Assembly: GCA_964620045.1 (NCBI GenBank)
Contig: CAZUJL010000001.1
Span: forward strand, 533,389-597,388
Source: VFKU01 sp964620045
GTDB lineage: Bacteria; Hydrogenedentota; Hydrogenedentia; Hydrogenedentales; GCA-2746185
Reading direction: 5' to 3'
Length of the DNA: 64,000 nucleotides
In this document: positions 27,999-36,972 of the stretch, piece by piece
Layout of the letters: the number at the start of each line of letters is the position of its first letter
How positions within the stretch are numbered: position 1 is the stretch's first letter
Notes under the pieces: generated by a model
What the model saw: only the letters and a program-made list of their open reading frames with translations
Told to the model about the DNA's origin: nothing
Database searches by the model: none
Program-made: the position numbers and the translations under genes

Positions 27999-29666
27999 AT
28001 GTTCACGAAACGGGTAGGGATAGGTATGTGCGCGGGCGCCTTGGCGCTGGCGCTCGCGGTATCGGTTGGTCCGCTGCGCGCGGTATGGGCAGATCTGGGA
28101 CTCTCCGGCGTCATCGATGTGGAGATTACCGATCCGGAAGATGTCGAACTGAATGTGTTCACGCCGGACGCCGACGTGCCGGACTCGCTGGAAGTGGGTA
28201 TCTCTTCAACCGTCAGCCCGGAAGTGCGCGGTGGGTTGAGTGTGGATGACATCGACTCGGTCGTGACGGCGCTGGGCGGCCAACTGGACAACGCCGGCGT
28301 GATCACGGACGAACTGGACGACACCGAAGCCACGCTCGTAAACGAATTCGGCGACATCTCCGAATACGTCGCGGTGCTGGATTTGGCGGAGCTGGATTAC
28401 GAAAACATCAGCCGGGGCAATATTTCCGGCCTGATTGCCGAAGACGTGATCCGCACCGTGGCCATCGTGGACGGGTACTACGAATCGCGCGACGTGCGCG
28501 ACATCGTTGAAGCCGACGCGATCGACGTGGCCGTGCAAATTCGTGATTCGGCCGATATCGACGAAGACGGCAACGGCCTTCCGGATGCGACCGCGCTGCT
28601 GGAGAACGACGACTTCATCCTGATCGGCCGAAACGGAACGATCACGATTGTAAAGAACATCGGATCGACCGGACGCGGCGTGACCGAAGCGGTCGTGGAT
28701 CATTATTACGAAAGCCAGTTCGGTCCGACGCTCGTGACCGTGGAATCGCCGACGCTCGAAGCGTTGCAGTTGGCGGACAATTCCTTCGATGCGTTCGATA
28801 CGGCGCGCCTGATCATCACGATTTCGGAAGACTCGAGCGACTTGGTCGATGAGCCTTCGAGCTTCAGCCCGGTTGCGGATTTCGATCTCGTGGACAGCAA
28901 CGACGATCCGCTTCCCGCGCCAGAGAACCTCTTCGTGCGCGTCGTGATCGCGGTGACGGATGCCGCGCGCGGTTCGATTCCCGACTGGACCTTCGTCGGC
29001 GACTTGCCGGGCGGGTTGGAACTGATCGGCGAACTGAGCGGCCCTGGCATCGCCGAGAGCCTGGAAGACGGCACGGATGTGGATGCGTATTCCTACAGCC
29101 TCACGATGGTGCAGGACAATGAGGAAATCACCGCCGAATCCGATAGTGACTCGGAGTGGGCGGAAGCCGATGATGTCAACGTGACCAACGAAGATACAGC
29201 GGACGACGAAAACGATTCGCGCGACGTGGTCGAAGCCGATGACGGCGACGACACCGTGCGCGCGACCTTCCTGCTCGGCTCGGCGATCTTCGGCTCAAAC
29301 GTGACGCCGCGCGTGGGTGGCGGTGGCGGCGGTGGTGGTGGCAGCGGCTGCTTCATTGCGACCGCGGCCTACGGCACGCCGATGGCCTCCGAAATCCAGT
29401 CGCTGCGCGACGTGCGCGACGCGTACATGATGGATACGGCACTGGGTTCGGCGTTCGTCGATGCCTACTACCGCATCAGCCCGCCGATCGCGCGGATGGT
29501 GTCCGAATCCCCGGTGGCGAAGACCGCCGTGCGTGCGGCGTTGACGCCGGTGGTGACGGTCAGCGAATGGACGATGGAGTCGCCGGCGCTCGTGGCGATG
29601 GGCATGATCGGTTCGATGTTGCTTGCGGCGGCCGCGGTGGCGCGCCTGCGACGCCGTGCGGTGTAA
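27999..29666 (+). CDS. Secreted acidic protein with CFI-box C-terminal anchor
   Basis: 555 residues from the ATG at 27999 (GAGGGG 8 nt upstream; a GTG two codons earlier is less likely). An N-terminal signal peptide is followed by a long Asp/Glu-rich region with no recognised fold (about 35-430). Then come a Gly-rich linker, GCFIATAAYGTPM, a helical segment (SLRDVRDAYM, YYRISPPIA), a membrane helix and RRRAV. The tail matches the CFI-box-CTERM pattern, a conserved C-terminal module of unknown function whose layout (motif, helix, basic end) resembles sorting signals. It has its own promoter and a strong terminator. Confidence 0.75.
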   Translation: MFTKRVGIGMCAGALALALAVSVGPLRAVWADLGLSGVIDVEITDPEDVELNVFTPDADVPDSLEVGISSTVSPEVRGGLSVDDIDSVVTALGGQLDNAGVITDELDDTEATLVNEFGDISEYVAVLDLAELDYENISRGNISGLIAEDVIRTVAIVDGYYESRDVRDIVEADAIDVAVQIRDSADIDEDGNGLPDATALLENDDFILIGRNGTITIVKNIGSTGRGVTEAVVDHYYESQFGPTLVTVESPTLEALQLADNSFDAFDTARLIITISEDSSDLVDEPSSFSPVADFDLVDSNDDPLPAPENLFVRVVIAVTDAARGSIPDWTFVGDLPGGLELIGELSGPGIAESLEDGTDVDAYSYSLTMVQDNEEITAESDSDSEWAEADDVNVTNEDTADDENDSRDVVEADDGDDTVRATFLLGSAIFGSNVTPRVGGGGGGGGGSGCFIATAAYGTPMASEIQSLRDVRDAYMMDTALGSAFVDAYYRISPPIARMVSESPVAKTAVRAALTPVVTVSEWTMESPALVAMGMIGSMLLAAAAVARLRRRAV

Positions 29667-29702
29667 CGTCGAACCGCGATTGATACAATAAAAATCACTA
29701 AC

Positions 29703-29745
29703 GCGGTGGCGTGGACTATAAAGTCCGCGCCGCCGCTTTTCTTTT
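29703..29745 (+). terminator. Rho-independent terminator after the CFI-box gene
   Basis: A 15-bp stem (29703-29717 with 29722-29736, two G-U pairs) has an ATAA loop and is followed by TTTTCTTTT. Confidence 0.9.
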
Positions 29746-29798
29746 GTCTGGTATTGCAGACAATCTGCTAATTTTGCGGCGAATTGACAAGATATTTG

Positions 29799-29828
29799 TT
29801 GACAACGATTTCCGCAAATCCTGATACT
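29799..29828 (+). promoter_or_regulatory. Promoter of the fliQ operon
   Basis: TTGACA at 29799-29804, an 18-nt spacer and GATACT at 29823-29828. A second TTGACA at 29784-29789 lacks a matching -10. No sigma28- or sigma54-type sequence was noticed. Confidence 0.5.
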
Positions 29829-29875
29829 GTTGGCGCGACCGGGGATTGGGGCTGACTCCCGGCGGAGATGCCGCC

Positions 29876-30145
29876 ATGACGATTGATGACGTCCTGTTTT
29901 TGGGACGCGACGCGATGATTGTGACGCTGCTCGTGTCCGCGCCCATGCTTCTGTCGGGGCTCGTGGTCGGCCTGATCATCAGCGTGTTCCAGTCGGTCAC
30001 ACAGATTCAGGAAATCACGCTGACCTTCGTGCCGAAAATCATCGTGGTGTTCGCCGCGTTCGTCATTTTCCTGCCGTGGATGAGCGAGACTCTGCTCGGA
30101 TTCGTGGTGCCGTTGCTGGGGAACGCACACGAGTGGGCGCGCTAA
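29876..30145 (+). CDS. fliQ: Flagellar export apparatus protein FliQ
   Basis: 89 residues, exactly the usual FliQ size, from the ATG at 29876 preceded by GCGGAG; an earlier frame start at 29846 adds an unneeded extension. Two membrane helices (about 15-37 and 50-72) flank FQSVTQIQEITLTFVPKI, the family signature. It forms part of the FliPQR export gate. First gene of the operon; fliR follows after 3 nt. Confidence 0.95.
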   Translation: MTIDDVLFLGRDAMIVTLLVSAPMLLSGLVVGLIISVFQSVTQIQEITLTFVPKIIVVFAAFVIFLPWMSETLLGFVVPLLGNAHEWAR

Positions 30146-30148
30146 CGA

Positions 30149-30919
30149 ATGGTGGCGGAGATTGAAATCCTCAAGCTGTTCATCCTCGTGATGGTGCGCT
30201 TTTCCGGTCTAATCGTGACGGCGCCCATCCTGAGTTCGAACAACTTTCCCGTGATGGGCAAGCTCGGCCTGATCGGCGGCCTCGCGATGGCGGTGACGCC
30301 CACCCTACCGGCGCTCTCCACTCCCCTGCCGGCAGAGGCGATCCCATTCGCGATCGTGGCGCTGGGCGAACTTTTGGTGGGCATGGCGTTGGGGCTCGTG
30401 ATGCAGATCGTGTTCGCGGCGATTCAAATCGCGGGCCAGGTAATGGACATGCAGTCGGGGTTTGGTCTGATCAACGTGTTTAATCCGGCCTTGGAAACAC
30501 AGGTGCCGCTGTTTGGTTTTCTGTTCTTCATCATTGCCGTGCTGTACTTGCTCACGAGCTTTGGGCACCACATGATGATCCTGTCGCTGGTCTCGACCTT
30601 CGGCCGCGTACCCGTGGGCGGATTCGCGCCCGACACCTCGATGATGGGGCAGATGGCGGCGTGGGCCGGGCTGATGTTTAACGACGCGGTGCTGCTGGCC
30701 GCGCCAGTAGCGGGCGCGATGATGCTCGCCTACGTGACCATGGGCATCATGGGCCGCGCAGTGCCGCAGTTGAACCTTTTCGTAATCGGATTTCCGCTGA
30801 CCATCGCGGGCTCGCTCATCGTGGCCGCGTTGTCCATCGGGTACTACCTCGACCTGCTGGACAACATGTTCGGCGGGATGTTCCGCACCATTAACCAGAT
30901 GATCAACGGGCTGGGCTAA
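30149..30919 (+). CDS. fliR: Flagellar export apparatus protein FliR
   Basis: 256 residues with about six membrane helices. Conserved parts include VRFSGLIVTAPILSSNNFP, ELLVGMALGLV, IQIAGQVMDMQSGFGLINV and the later MGIMGRAVPQLNLFVIGFPL. It assembles with FliP and FliQ into the gate of the flagellar type III export channel. Three nt separate it from flhB. Confidence 0.95.
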   Translation: MVAEIEILKLFILVMVRFSGLIVTAPILSSNNFPVMGKLGLIGGLAMAVTPTLPALSTPLPAEAIPFAIVALGELLVGMALGLVMQIVFAAIQIAGQVMDMQSGFGLINVFNPALETQVPLFGFLFFIIAVLYLLTSFGHHMMILSLVSTFGRVPVGGFAPDTSMMGQMAAWAGLMFNDAVLLAAPVAGAMMLAYVTMGIMGRAVPQLNLFVIGFPLTIAGSLIVAALSIGYYLDLLDNMFGGMFRTINQMINGLG

Positions 30920-30922
30920 GCA

Positions 30923-32017
30923 ATGGCCGACCAACCCGCGGGCGAAAAAACGTTACCGGCGTCGCAGCGCAAGCTGCAGATGGCGCGCGAGCGCGGGAAC
31001 GTGGCCCGCAGCGGTGATCTGACGACCGGGGCACTGCTGCTCACCGCAGGCATCGCGCTGACGATCGTCGGCCCGATGGCCTTCAAGCAACTCCTCGGAA
31101 TCACGGCGCACTACTTCGGCGAGATCGATTCGCGCATCTATACCGTGGATGACATGCGCGTGTTGTCGATTCAGGCATTGCTGATGATGGCGCCGGCGGC
31201 ATTGCCCCTGATGCTGATCCTCATGGGCATGGGCATTCTGATGAACGTGACGCAGTTCGGGATCGTATTTTCGAGCCAGGCCTTGCAACCGAAATTCGAG
31301 CGGCTCGATCCGATCAAGGGTTTCCAGCGCCTGTTCAGCCTGCGCTCGCTCGTGGAGCTGCTCAAATCCATCGTCAAGTTCGCCGCGATCGCCGCCGTCG
31401 TGTGGTTCGGTGTGCGCAACCGCCTGCCGGAACTGCTTGCGCTGATGGGCACGAACGCGTGGGGAGCCTCGGTGGGCACATGGAGCCTCGTGTGGGCCGT
31501 GTGGTGGCGCGTCGGCCTCACGATGCTCGCGATCGGAATTTTGGACTTCGCATTCCAGCGTTGGCAGTATTTGCAGGATCAGCGGATGACGCGCCAGGAA
31601 GCCGTCGAAGAGATGCGCCAATTGGAAGGCGATCCGCGGATTCGGCAGCGCGTCCGGCAGATTCAACGGCAGATGGCCATGCGCCGCATGATGGTGGATG
31701 TGCCGACGGCGGACGTGGTGATCACGAACCCAACGACATACGCCGTGGCGCTACGATACGAGGCGGATCGCATGCAGGCCCCCCGCGTGGTGGCGAAGGG
31801 CATGCGGCTCGTGGCCGAGCGCATCCGCGAGACGGCGGTGAAGAACAATGTGCCGATCGTGGAGCGGCCGGAAGTGGCGCGGGCGTTGTATAAGGACGCG
31901 GAAATCGGCGGCTTCGTGCCGGAGGGTTTGTTCCGCGCCGTGGCCGAAGTGTTGGCATATGTGTATCAAATCGATCGCCGGGCCGAGAAGTTGGCCGAGC
32001 GGCGTAAGACAGCCTAA
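30923..32017 (+). CDS. flhB: Flagellar export switch protein FlhB, with NPTT in place of NPTH
   Basis: 364 residues: four membrane helices in the first 210 residues and a cytoplasmic switch domain after about 220. GEKTLPASQRKLQMARERG opens it in the usual way. At the auto-cleavage site the sequence is TNPTTYAVALRY, with Asn269 and Pro270 intact but Thr272 where nearly all FlhB proteins have His. FlhB cuts itself between Asn and Pro to switch export from rod/hook to filament subunits. Cleavage depends mainly on Asn-Pro, so it may still work at altered speed. Transcribed with fliR and flhA. Confidence 0.95.
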   Translation: MADQPAGEKTLPASQRKLQMARERGNVARSGDLTTGALLLTAGIALTIVGPMAFKQLLGITAHYFGEIDSRIYTVDDMRVLSIQALLMMAPAALPLMLILMGMGILMNVTQFGIVFSSQALQPKFERLDPIKGFQRLFSLRSLVELLKSIVKFAAIAAVVWFGVRNRLPELLALMGTNAWGASVGTWSLVWAVWWRVGLTMLAIGILDFAFQRWQYLQDQRMTRQEAVEEMRQLEGDPRIRQRVRQIQRQMAMRRMMVDVPTADVVITNPTTYAVALRYEADRMQAPRVVAKGMRLVAERIRETAVKNNVPIVERPEVARALYKDAEIGGFVPEGLFRAVAEVLAYVYQIDRRAEKLAERRKTA

Positions 32018-32033
32018 GAGGACGTAAACGAAG

Positions 32034-34112
32034 ATGGCGATTCCGGCCGAACGGATGCCGACGCAGCCGCGATTCCTGATGCGCAATCAGGACGTGGCGC
32101 TCGCGGTGTCTGTGGTCGCGATCCTCATGGTGCTCGTCATCCCCATCCCCACATGGATGCTGGACGTGTTGCTGTCGCTGAACATTTCCGCGTCGATCGT
32201 GGTGTTGCTGTCGACGATCTATCTGAAGAGCGCGGTGGAGTTTGCCGTGTTCCCCTCGTTGCTGCTGATGCTGACGCTGTTCCGGCTCAGCTTGAACGTG
32301 GCGGCGACACGCCTGATCCTCGCGCAGGCGGACGCCGGCTCCGTGATCAACGCCTTCGGCGGATTCGTGACCGCGGGCAGTCCCGTGGTCGGATTCATCA
32401 TCTTCGCGATCCTGATCATCATCCAGTTCGTCGTGATCACGCGCGGTGCGGGACGCATCTCTGAAGTCGCCGCGCGGTTCACCTTGGACGCGATGCCCGG
32501 CAAGCAGATGGGTGTGGACGCCGACCTGAACGCGGGCCTCATCACCGAAGCACAGGCGCGCGAGCGGCGCTCGAAGATTGAGCGCGAGGCCGACTTCTAC
32601 GGGGCCATGGACGGCGCCACGAAGTTCGTGCGCGGCGACGCGATCGCGGCCATCATCATCACGCTGGTCAACATCATCGGCGGCTTCATCATCGGCGTCG
32701 CCATGCGCGGCATGAGCTTCCCGGATGCGCTGTCCACCTATACGCGCCTGACCGTGGGCGACGGCCTCGTGTCGCAGATCCCCGCGCTGATCATTTCCAC
32801 GGCCGCCGCCATGATCGTGACGCGCGCCAGCTCAAACGAAAACCTCGGCGCCGACCTCACCGAGCAGCTCACGCGCTATCCGCGCGCCCTGATGAGCGCG
32901 GCCGCCATGCTGGCGCTAATCGGCATCGTGCCCGGCATGCCGCATCTCCCCTTCCTGATTGTCGCCGCCGCGCTCGGCGCGCTCGGCTGGCAGTCGCAGC
33001 GGATGTCCGTGGAGCGCGTGCAGGTGGAAGCCGCCACAGCGCTGGAAGAGGCGAAAAAAGTCGAAGCGGCGCCGCCGAAAACCGAAGACTACCTTGTCGT
33101 CGATACGCTGAAGATCGAATTGGGCTATGGCCTGATCGCGCTGGCGGACAAGAAACAAGGCGGCGATCTGCTCACGCGCATCCAGATTCTGCGGCAGCAG
33201 ATCGCGAGCAAGCACGGGTTCATCGTGCCCGTGATCCGGATCGTGGACAACATGCGTCTGCGGCCGAACGAATACCGCGTGTTGCTGCGCGAGACCGAGA
33301 TCGCGCGATACGAGATGCTGCCCGAGCACTACCTCGCCATGAACCCCGGCCTGGTGCGCGAAGAAATCGAGGGCGTGCCGACGACGGAGCCGGCCTTCGG
33401 CCTGCAGGCGATGTGGGTGCCGCGCCGGGATCGTGATCGCGCGGAGCGTCTCGGCTACACGATCGTGGAGCCGAGCGCCGTGCTCGCGACGCATCTCACC
33501 GAGTTGATCCTGTCGCACGCCGAAGAACTCGTGACGCGCGAAGACACGCAGGCGTTGCTGGACAATCTGAAATCGACGGCGAAAACCGTGGTGGCCGAAT
33601 TGATCCCGGCGCTCTTGTCGCTCGGCGAGCTGCAGAAGGTGATTCACAACCTGCTGCGCGAGCGCGTCTCCGTGCGAAACCTGCAGATCATCCTCGAGAC
33701 ACTGGCGGACTATGCCCCGCGCACCAAAGACACCGACATCCTCACCGAATACGTGCGCCATGCGCTGGCGCGGCAGATTTGCGCGGACTATAAGGACGAA
33801 GAGGGCGTGCTGCGCGTGGTCACCCTCTCCCCCACCCTGGAACAGGAGCTGAGCGAGGCCATTCAGAAAGCCGAGCCGGGCCGCTTCATTCCCGTGGACC
33901 CGGCCCGCGCGGACGCGATCGCGCAGGCCGCGGCGCGCGCCGTGCAGCCGATGGTGCGGGCGGGGTATGAAGGCATTGTGCTGACCTCGGCACAGGTGCG
34001 GCGGTATTTCCGGCGGATGGCGGAGAGCCGCACGCCGAAGATTGTGGTGATGTCGTATAACGAGGTCGACCCGGCCGTAAAACTCAATAGCGAGGGTACC
34101 GTCGCGCTATAA
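32034..34112 (+). CDS. flhA: Flagellar export component FlhA
   Basis: 692 residues, the usual size. The N-terminal half has about eight membrane helices. The cytoplasmic FHIPEP region is present (GAGRISEVAARFTLDAMPGK, then ERRSKIEREADFYGAMDGA). The C-terminal half is the cytosolic ring-forming domain (about 350-690) that binds chaperone-substrate complexes. It lies 16 nt after flhB; the gap to flhF is 65 nt. Confidence 0.96.
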   Translation: MAIPAERMPTQPRFLMRNQDVALAVSVVAILMVLVIPIPTWMLDVLLSLNISASIVVLLSTIYLKSAVEFAVFPSLLLMLTLFRLSLNVAATRLILAQADAGSVINAFGGFVTAGSPVVGFIIFAILIIIQFVVITRGAGRISEVAARFTLDAMPGKQMGVDADLNAGLITEAQARERRSKIEREADFYGAMDGATKFVRGDAIAAIIITLVNIIGGFIIGVAMRGMSFPDALSTYTRLTVGDGLVSQIPALIISTAAAMIVTRASSNENLGADLTEQLTRYPRALMSAAAMLALIGIVPGMPHLPFLIVAAALGALGWQSQRMSVERVQVEAATALEEAKKVEAAPPKTEDYLVVDTLKIELGYGLIALADKKQGGDLLTRIQILRQQIASKHGFIVPVIRIVDNMRLRPNEYRVLLRETEIARYEMLPEHYLAMNPGLVREEIEGVPTTEPAFGLQAMWVPRRDRDRAERLGYTIVEPSAVLATHLTELILSHAEELVTREDTQALLDNLKSTAKTVVAELIPALLSLGELQKVIHNLLRERVSVRNLQIILETLADYAPRTKDTDILTEYVRHALARQICADYKDEEGVLRVVTLSPTLEQELSEAIQKAEPGRFIPVDPARADAIAQAAARAVQPMVRAGYEGIVLTSAQVRRYFRRMAESRTPKIVVMSYNEVDPAVKLNSEGTVAL

Positions 34113-34177
34113 CGCGGGCGAGGTACACCGGAACCCGAATAGGCTATTATAGGAGCCACGGGGGGAACCTCCAGGCC

Positions 34178-35572
34178 ATGCGCCAGCGCTTCCACAAATT
34201 TCGCGCGGGTACGCTCGACGAGGCGTATCTCGCCATGCGCGACAAGCTGGGCGACGAGGCCATCGTGGTGCGGACGGCGACGGTGCCGCACGGCGGGTGG
34301 CTCGGGCGGCTGATTGGACAAAAAGCAGTCGAGGTGACAGCTTCCGTGACGATTGATGACGACGGTCCCGTGCGCGCACGGCCGCTGAGCCCCGTGGAAA
34401 AGAAATACCGTAGCGGCGCATCGACTCCGGCCATGGCCTCCGCCAGTGAGTCCGTCGGCACCGACGCGACCGTGCGCGATACTGTGGACTTCTTCCGGAA
34501 AGTGGTGACCCAGGCCCAGCAAAAAGCGGGCATCGCCGGAGAAGATAAATCACGCGCCGCCACCGCGCCCACCGGCGCGCCGACGCCTCCGATCATGAAC
34601 ACCGGCAACGCCGTGCCGGCGGAGGTCATCCCCTTCGAAGCGCCGAAGCGCGCCGAGCCCGAGCCGCTTTCGCAAGAGGACATTCGCAAAGACCTGGCCG
34701 AAATGCGCGAGATGCTCGGCATTTTGACGGCGGAGACGCCGGGCGCGGGACTCTCCCCGGAATTCGTGCCGCACTACCAGATGCTCATCAAGCAAGGCGT
34801 GTCGCGCAAGCGCGCGGCGGCGCTGGTGCAGGCGGCGGCGGGGCGCGGCGATCTGCGCGCGTTCCGCGATCCGCGCATCTTCCGCGAACGGTTGAAGATG
34901 GAAATTCGCCGGCATGTGCAGGTGACGGGCGGCATCGCGCTCGAATCCGGAAAGCGCAAAGTGGTCGCGCTCGTGGGCGCGACGGGCGTCGGCAAAACGA
35001 CAAACCTCGCCAAGCTGGCGGCGCTGTATTCCGTGCAGGAACATGCGCGCGTGGGCGTGATCACGACAGACACCTACCGCGTCGCGGCGACGGACCAGTT
35101 GCAGGTCTACGCGAACATCATCAGCCTGGACATGAAAGTCGTGCATCAGGCGACGGAAATGCGCGCGGCCCTGCGGGCGTTTGCGGATCGCGATTTGGTG
35201 CTGGTGGATACGGCCGGCGGCAGCCCCTTCAACCGCGCGCAAATGACCGATGCGCGGGCGTTGGTGGAGGCAGCCGAGCCGGACGAAGTACATTTGCTGG
35301 TGAGCGCGAATGTGTCGCTAGAGGATCTGCGCGAGGTGGTCACGCATTTCTCGCTGCTGAAACCGAGCGCGCTGTTTTTCACGAAGTTGGATGAAACGCG
35401 CCGATACGGGCAGTTGTTCAGCCTGGCGGCAGAGGCCGGCCTTCCGCTGAGTTATTTCAGCGTGGGCCAAAATGTACCCGACGACATCATGCCGGTAAGC
35501 GGCGGCACGGTGGCCAAACTCGTCGTGGACGGTGGGGACGACCTTGGCGGAACAAGCGCAAAATCTTCGTGA
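34178..35572 (+). CDS. flhF: Flagellar placement SRP-type GTPase FlhF
   Basis: 464 residues. A variable, basic N-terminal region (about 1-190) is followed by the NG domain with G1 GATGVGKTT, TTDTYRVAATDQL, DTAG and TKLDETRRYG. FlhF dimers set the site and number of flagella, usually with FlhG. GGGGGG lies about 12 nt before the ATG. The stop lies inside the 5' end of flhG. Confidence 0.95.
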   Translation: MRQRFHKFRAGTLDEAYLAMRDKLGDEAIVVRTATVPHGGWLGRLIGQKAVEVTASVTIDDDGPVRARPLSPVEKKYRSGASTPAMASASESVGTDATVRDTVDFFRKVVTQAQQKAGIAGEDKSRAATAPTGAPTPPIMNTGNAVPAEVIPFEAPKRAEPEPLSQEDIRKDLAEMREMLGILTAETPGAGLSPEFVPHYQMLIKQGVSRKRAAALVQAAAGRGDLRAFRDPRIFRERLKMEIRRHVQVTGGIALESGKRKVVALVGATGVGKTTNLAKLAALYSVQEHARVGVITTDTYRVAATDQLQVYANIISLDMKVVHQATEMRAALRAFADRDLVLVDTAGGSPFNRAQMTDARALVEAAEPDEVHLLVSANVSLEDLREVVTHFSLLKPSALFFTKLDETRRYGQLFSLAAEAGLPLSYFSVGQNVPDDIMPVSGGTVAKLVVDGGDDLGGTSAKSS

Positions 35573-36410
35573 ATTCGTCCGGAAGAACCAGGGCCTGGCG
35601 CGCGTCATCGCGGTGACGAGCGGCAAAGGCGGCGTTGGCAAGACGAACACGAGCGTCAATCTCTCGATCGCGCTGGCGCAAAAGGGCCAGCGGGTCGTGA
35701 TCATGGACGCCGACCTCGGGCTCGCGAACGTCGAAGTGTTGCTCGGGCTGAACTCGCTGTACAACCTGCAGCATGTCATCAGCGGCGAAAAAACCATGGC
35801 GCAGATCCTCGTGGAAGGCCCCGGCGGCATCGCCGTCGTGCCGGGCACGTCGGGTCTCGCGCGATTGGCCGACTTGTCCGAACAGGGCCGGCAGAATGTG
35901 ATGGCGGGCCTGCGGCAGATGCAGGAGCGCGCGGATTTTGTCGTGGTGGACACGATGGCCGGTATCGGCAAGAGCGCGACGGCGTTTGTGCTCGCGGCGG
36001 ATGAAGTGTTGCTGGTGTCCGCGCCGGAGCCGAGCTCGATCGTGGACGCGTACGCCATGCTGAAGACGATTTATCAGAAGCGCGACGACGCGATCGTGCG
36101 CCTGATCGCGAACATGGTCATGAACAAGAACCAGGCCTCGCTGGTGTATTCGAAACTCAGTGGCGCGGCGCAGCAGTACCTCGGACGCAAGCTGAGCTAC
36201 CTCGGCATGGTGCCGCGCGACCCGCACGTAGGCCAGGCCGTCATGCAAAGCCATCCCTTTATGCTGCGTTATCCGTCCAGCCCGGCTGCGAAGAGCATCG
36301 AGGACATCGCCGAGCGCCTGATCAGCCAGCGCGCGGTGACGCCCGGCACGGAAGGTTTCCTGCGGCGCTTCGCGCAGACGCTGGGCCTCGGCGGCGCGCG
36401 CACGGCGTAA
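35544..36410 (+). CDS. flhG: MinD-like ATPase FlhG (FleN)
   Basis: 288 residues from the TTG at 35544, chosen because GGTGGGG stands 6 nt upstream and the protein then starts at the FlhF-stimulating helix (EQAQNLREFV, the DQA-box position). A GTG at 35532 has no ribosome site. The deviant Walker A SGKGGVGKT, MDADLGLANVEVLLGL and the VVVDTMAGI region are intact. FlhG limits flagellar number by activating FlhF GTPase. It overlaps flhF by 29 nt. Confidence 0.93.
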   Translation: MAEQAQNLREFVRKNQGLARVIAVTSGKGGVGKTNTSVNLSIALAQKGQRVVIMDADLGLANVEVLLGLNSLYNLQHVISGEKTMAQILVEGPGGIAVVPGTSGLARLADLSEQGRQNVMAGLRQMQERADFVVVDTMAGIGKSATAFVLAADEVLLVSAPEPSSIVDAYAMLKTIYQKRDDAIVRLIANMVMNKNQASLVYSKLSGAAQQYLGRKLSYLGMVPRDPHVGQAVMQSHPFMLRYPSSPAAKSIEDIAERLISQRAVTPGTEGFLRRFAQTLGLGGARTA

Positions 36411-36962
36411 ATGATCCGGCTAAACCTCGGGTGCGGGCGCGACTACCGGCCCGGATGGGTCAACGTCGATTTCAATAGCACCGTTCGCGCGGACGTGTAT
36501 TCAACGTTCACCGAGGGCCTGCCGTTCAAGGACAACTCCGTCGATCTGGTCGTGCTCGACAATGTGCTGGAGCACGTGCACCGAGATCGCTACTTCGCGT
36601 TTCTGGACGACGTCCACCGCGTGTGCAAACCGGGCGCGAGAATTCAGATCTGGGTGCCGCACGCGAGCGGCATGTGGGCGCTCAAGCACCCGACGCACTT
36701 CAACTTCTTCGGCATCAGCAGCTTTTCGACCTTCCAGCCTGAGGCACAGTTCAACGGCGAACGCTACGGCGCGGCACGGTTCCATGTGCGCAGGGAGCGC
36801 CTGCTGTTCTTCCACCACAAGCTGATCAACGCGATGTTCCTGAGCCGCCTGCCGATCAACGGCCTCTTCAACTTCGGCGGCGTGCTCTGGCAGGAACTGA
36901 TGGAGCGATTCCAGTTCTTCGGTTTCGACGAAATTTATTTCGAGCTGGAAGTGGCGAAGTAA
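36411..36962 (+). CDS. SAM-dependent methyltransferase
   Basis: 183 residues. NLGCGRDYRPGWVNVD is the SAM-binding glycine loop and acidic residue; DLVVLDNVLEHV and CKPGARIQIWVPH are the following class I methyltransferase strands. It looks like the small domain used in polysaccharide or LPS-associated methylation. The ATG follows the flhG stop directly (0 nt), so it is probably co-transcribed. A flagellin or surface glycan substrate is an inference from position only. Confidence 0.85.
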   Translation: MIRLNLGCGRDYRPGWVNVDFNSTVRADVYSTFTEGLPFKDNSVDLVVLDNVLEHVHRDRYFAFLDDVHRVCKPGARIQIWVPHASGMWALKHPTHFNFFGISSFSTFQPEAQFNGERYGAARFHVRRERLLFFHHKLINAMFLSRLPINGLFNFGGVLWQELMERFQFFGFDEIYFELEVAK

Positions 36963-36972
36963 CGTTCACGCT

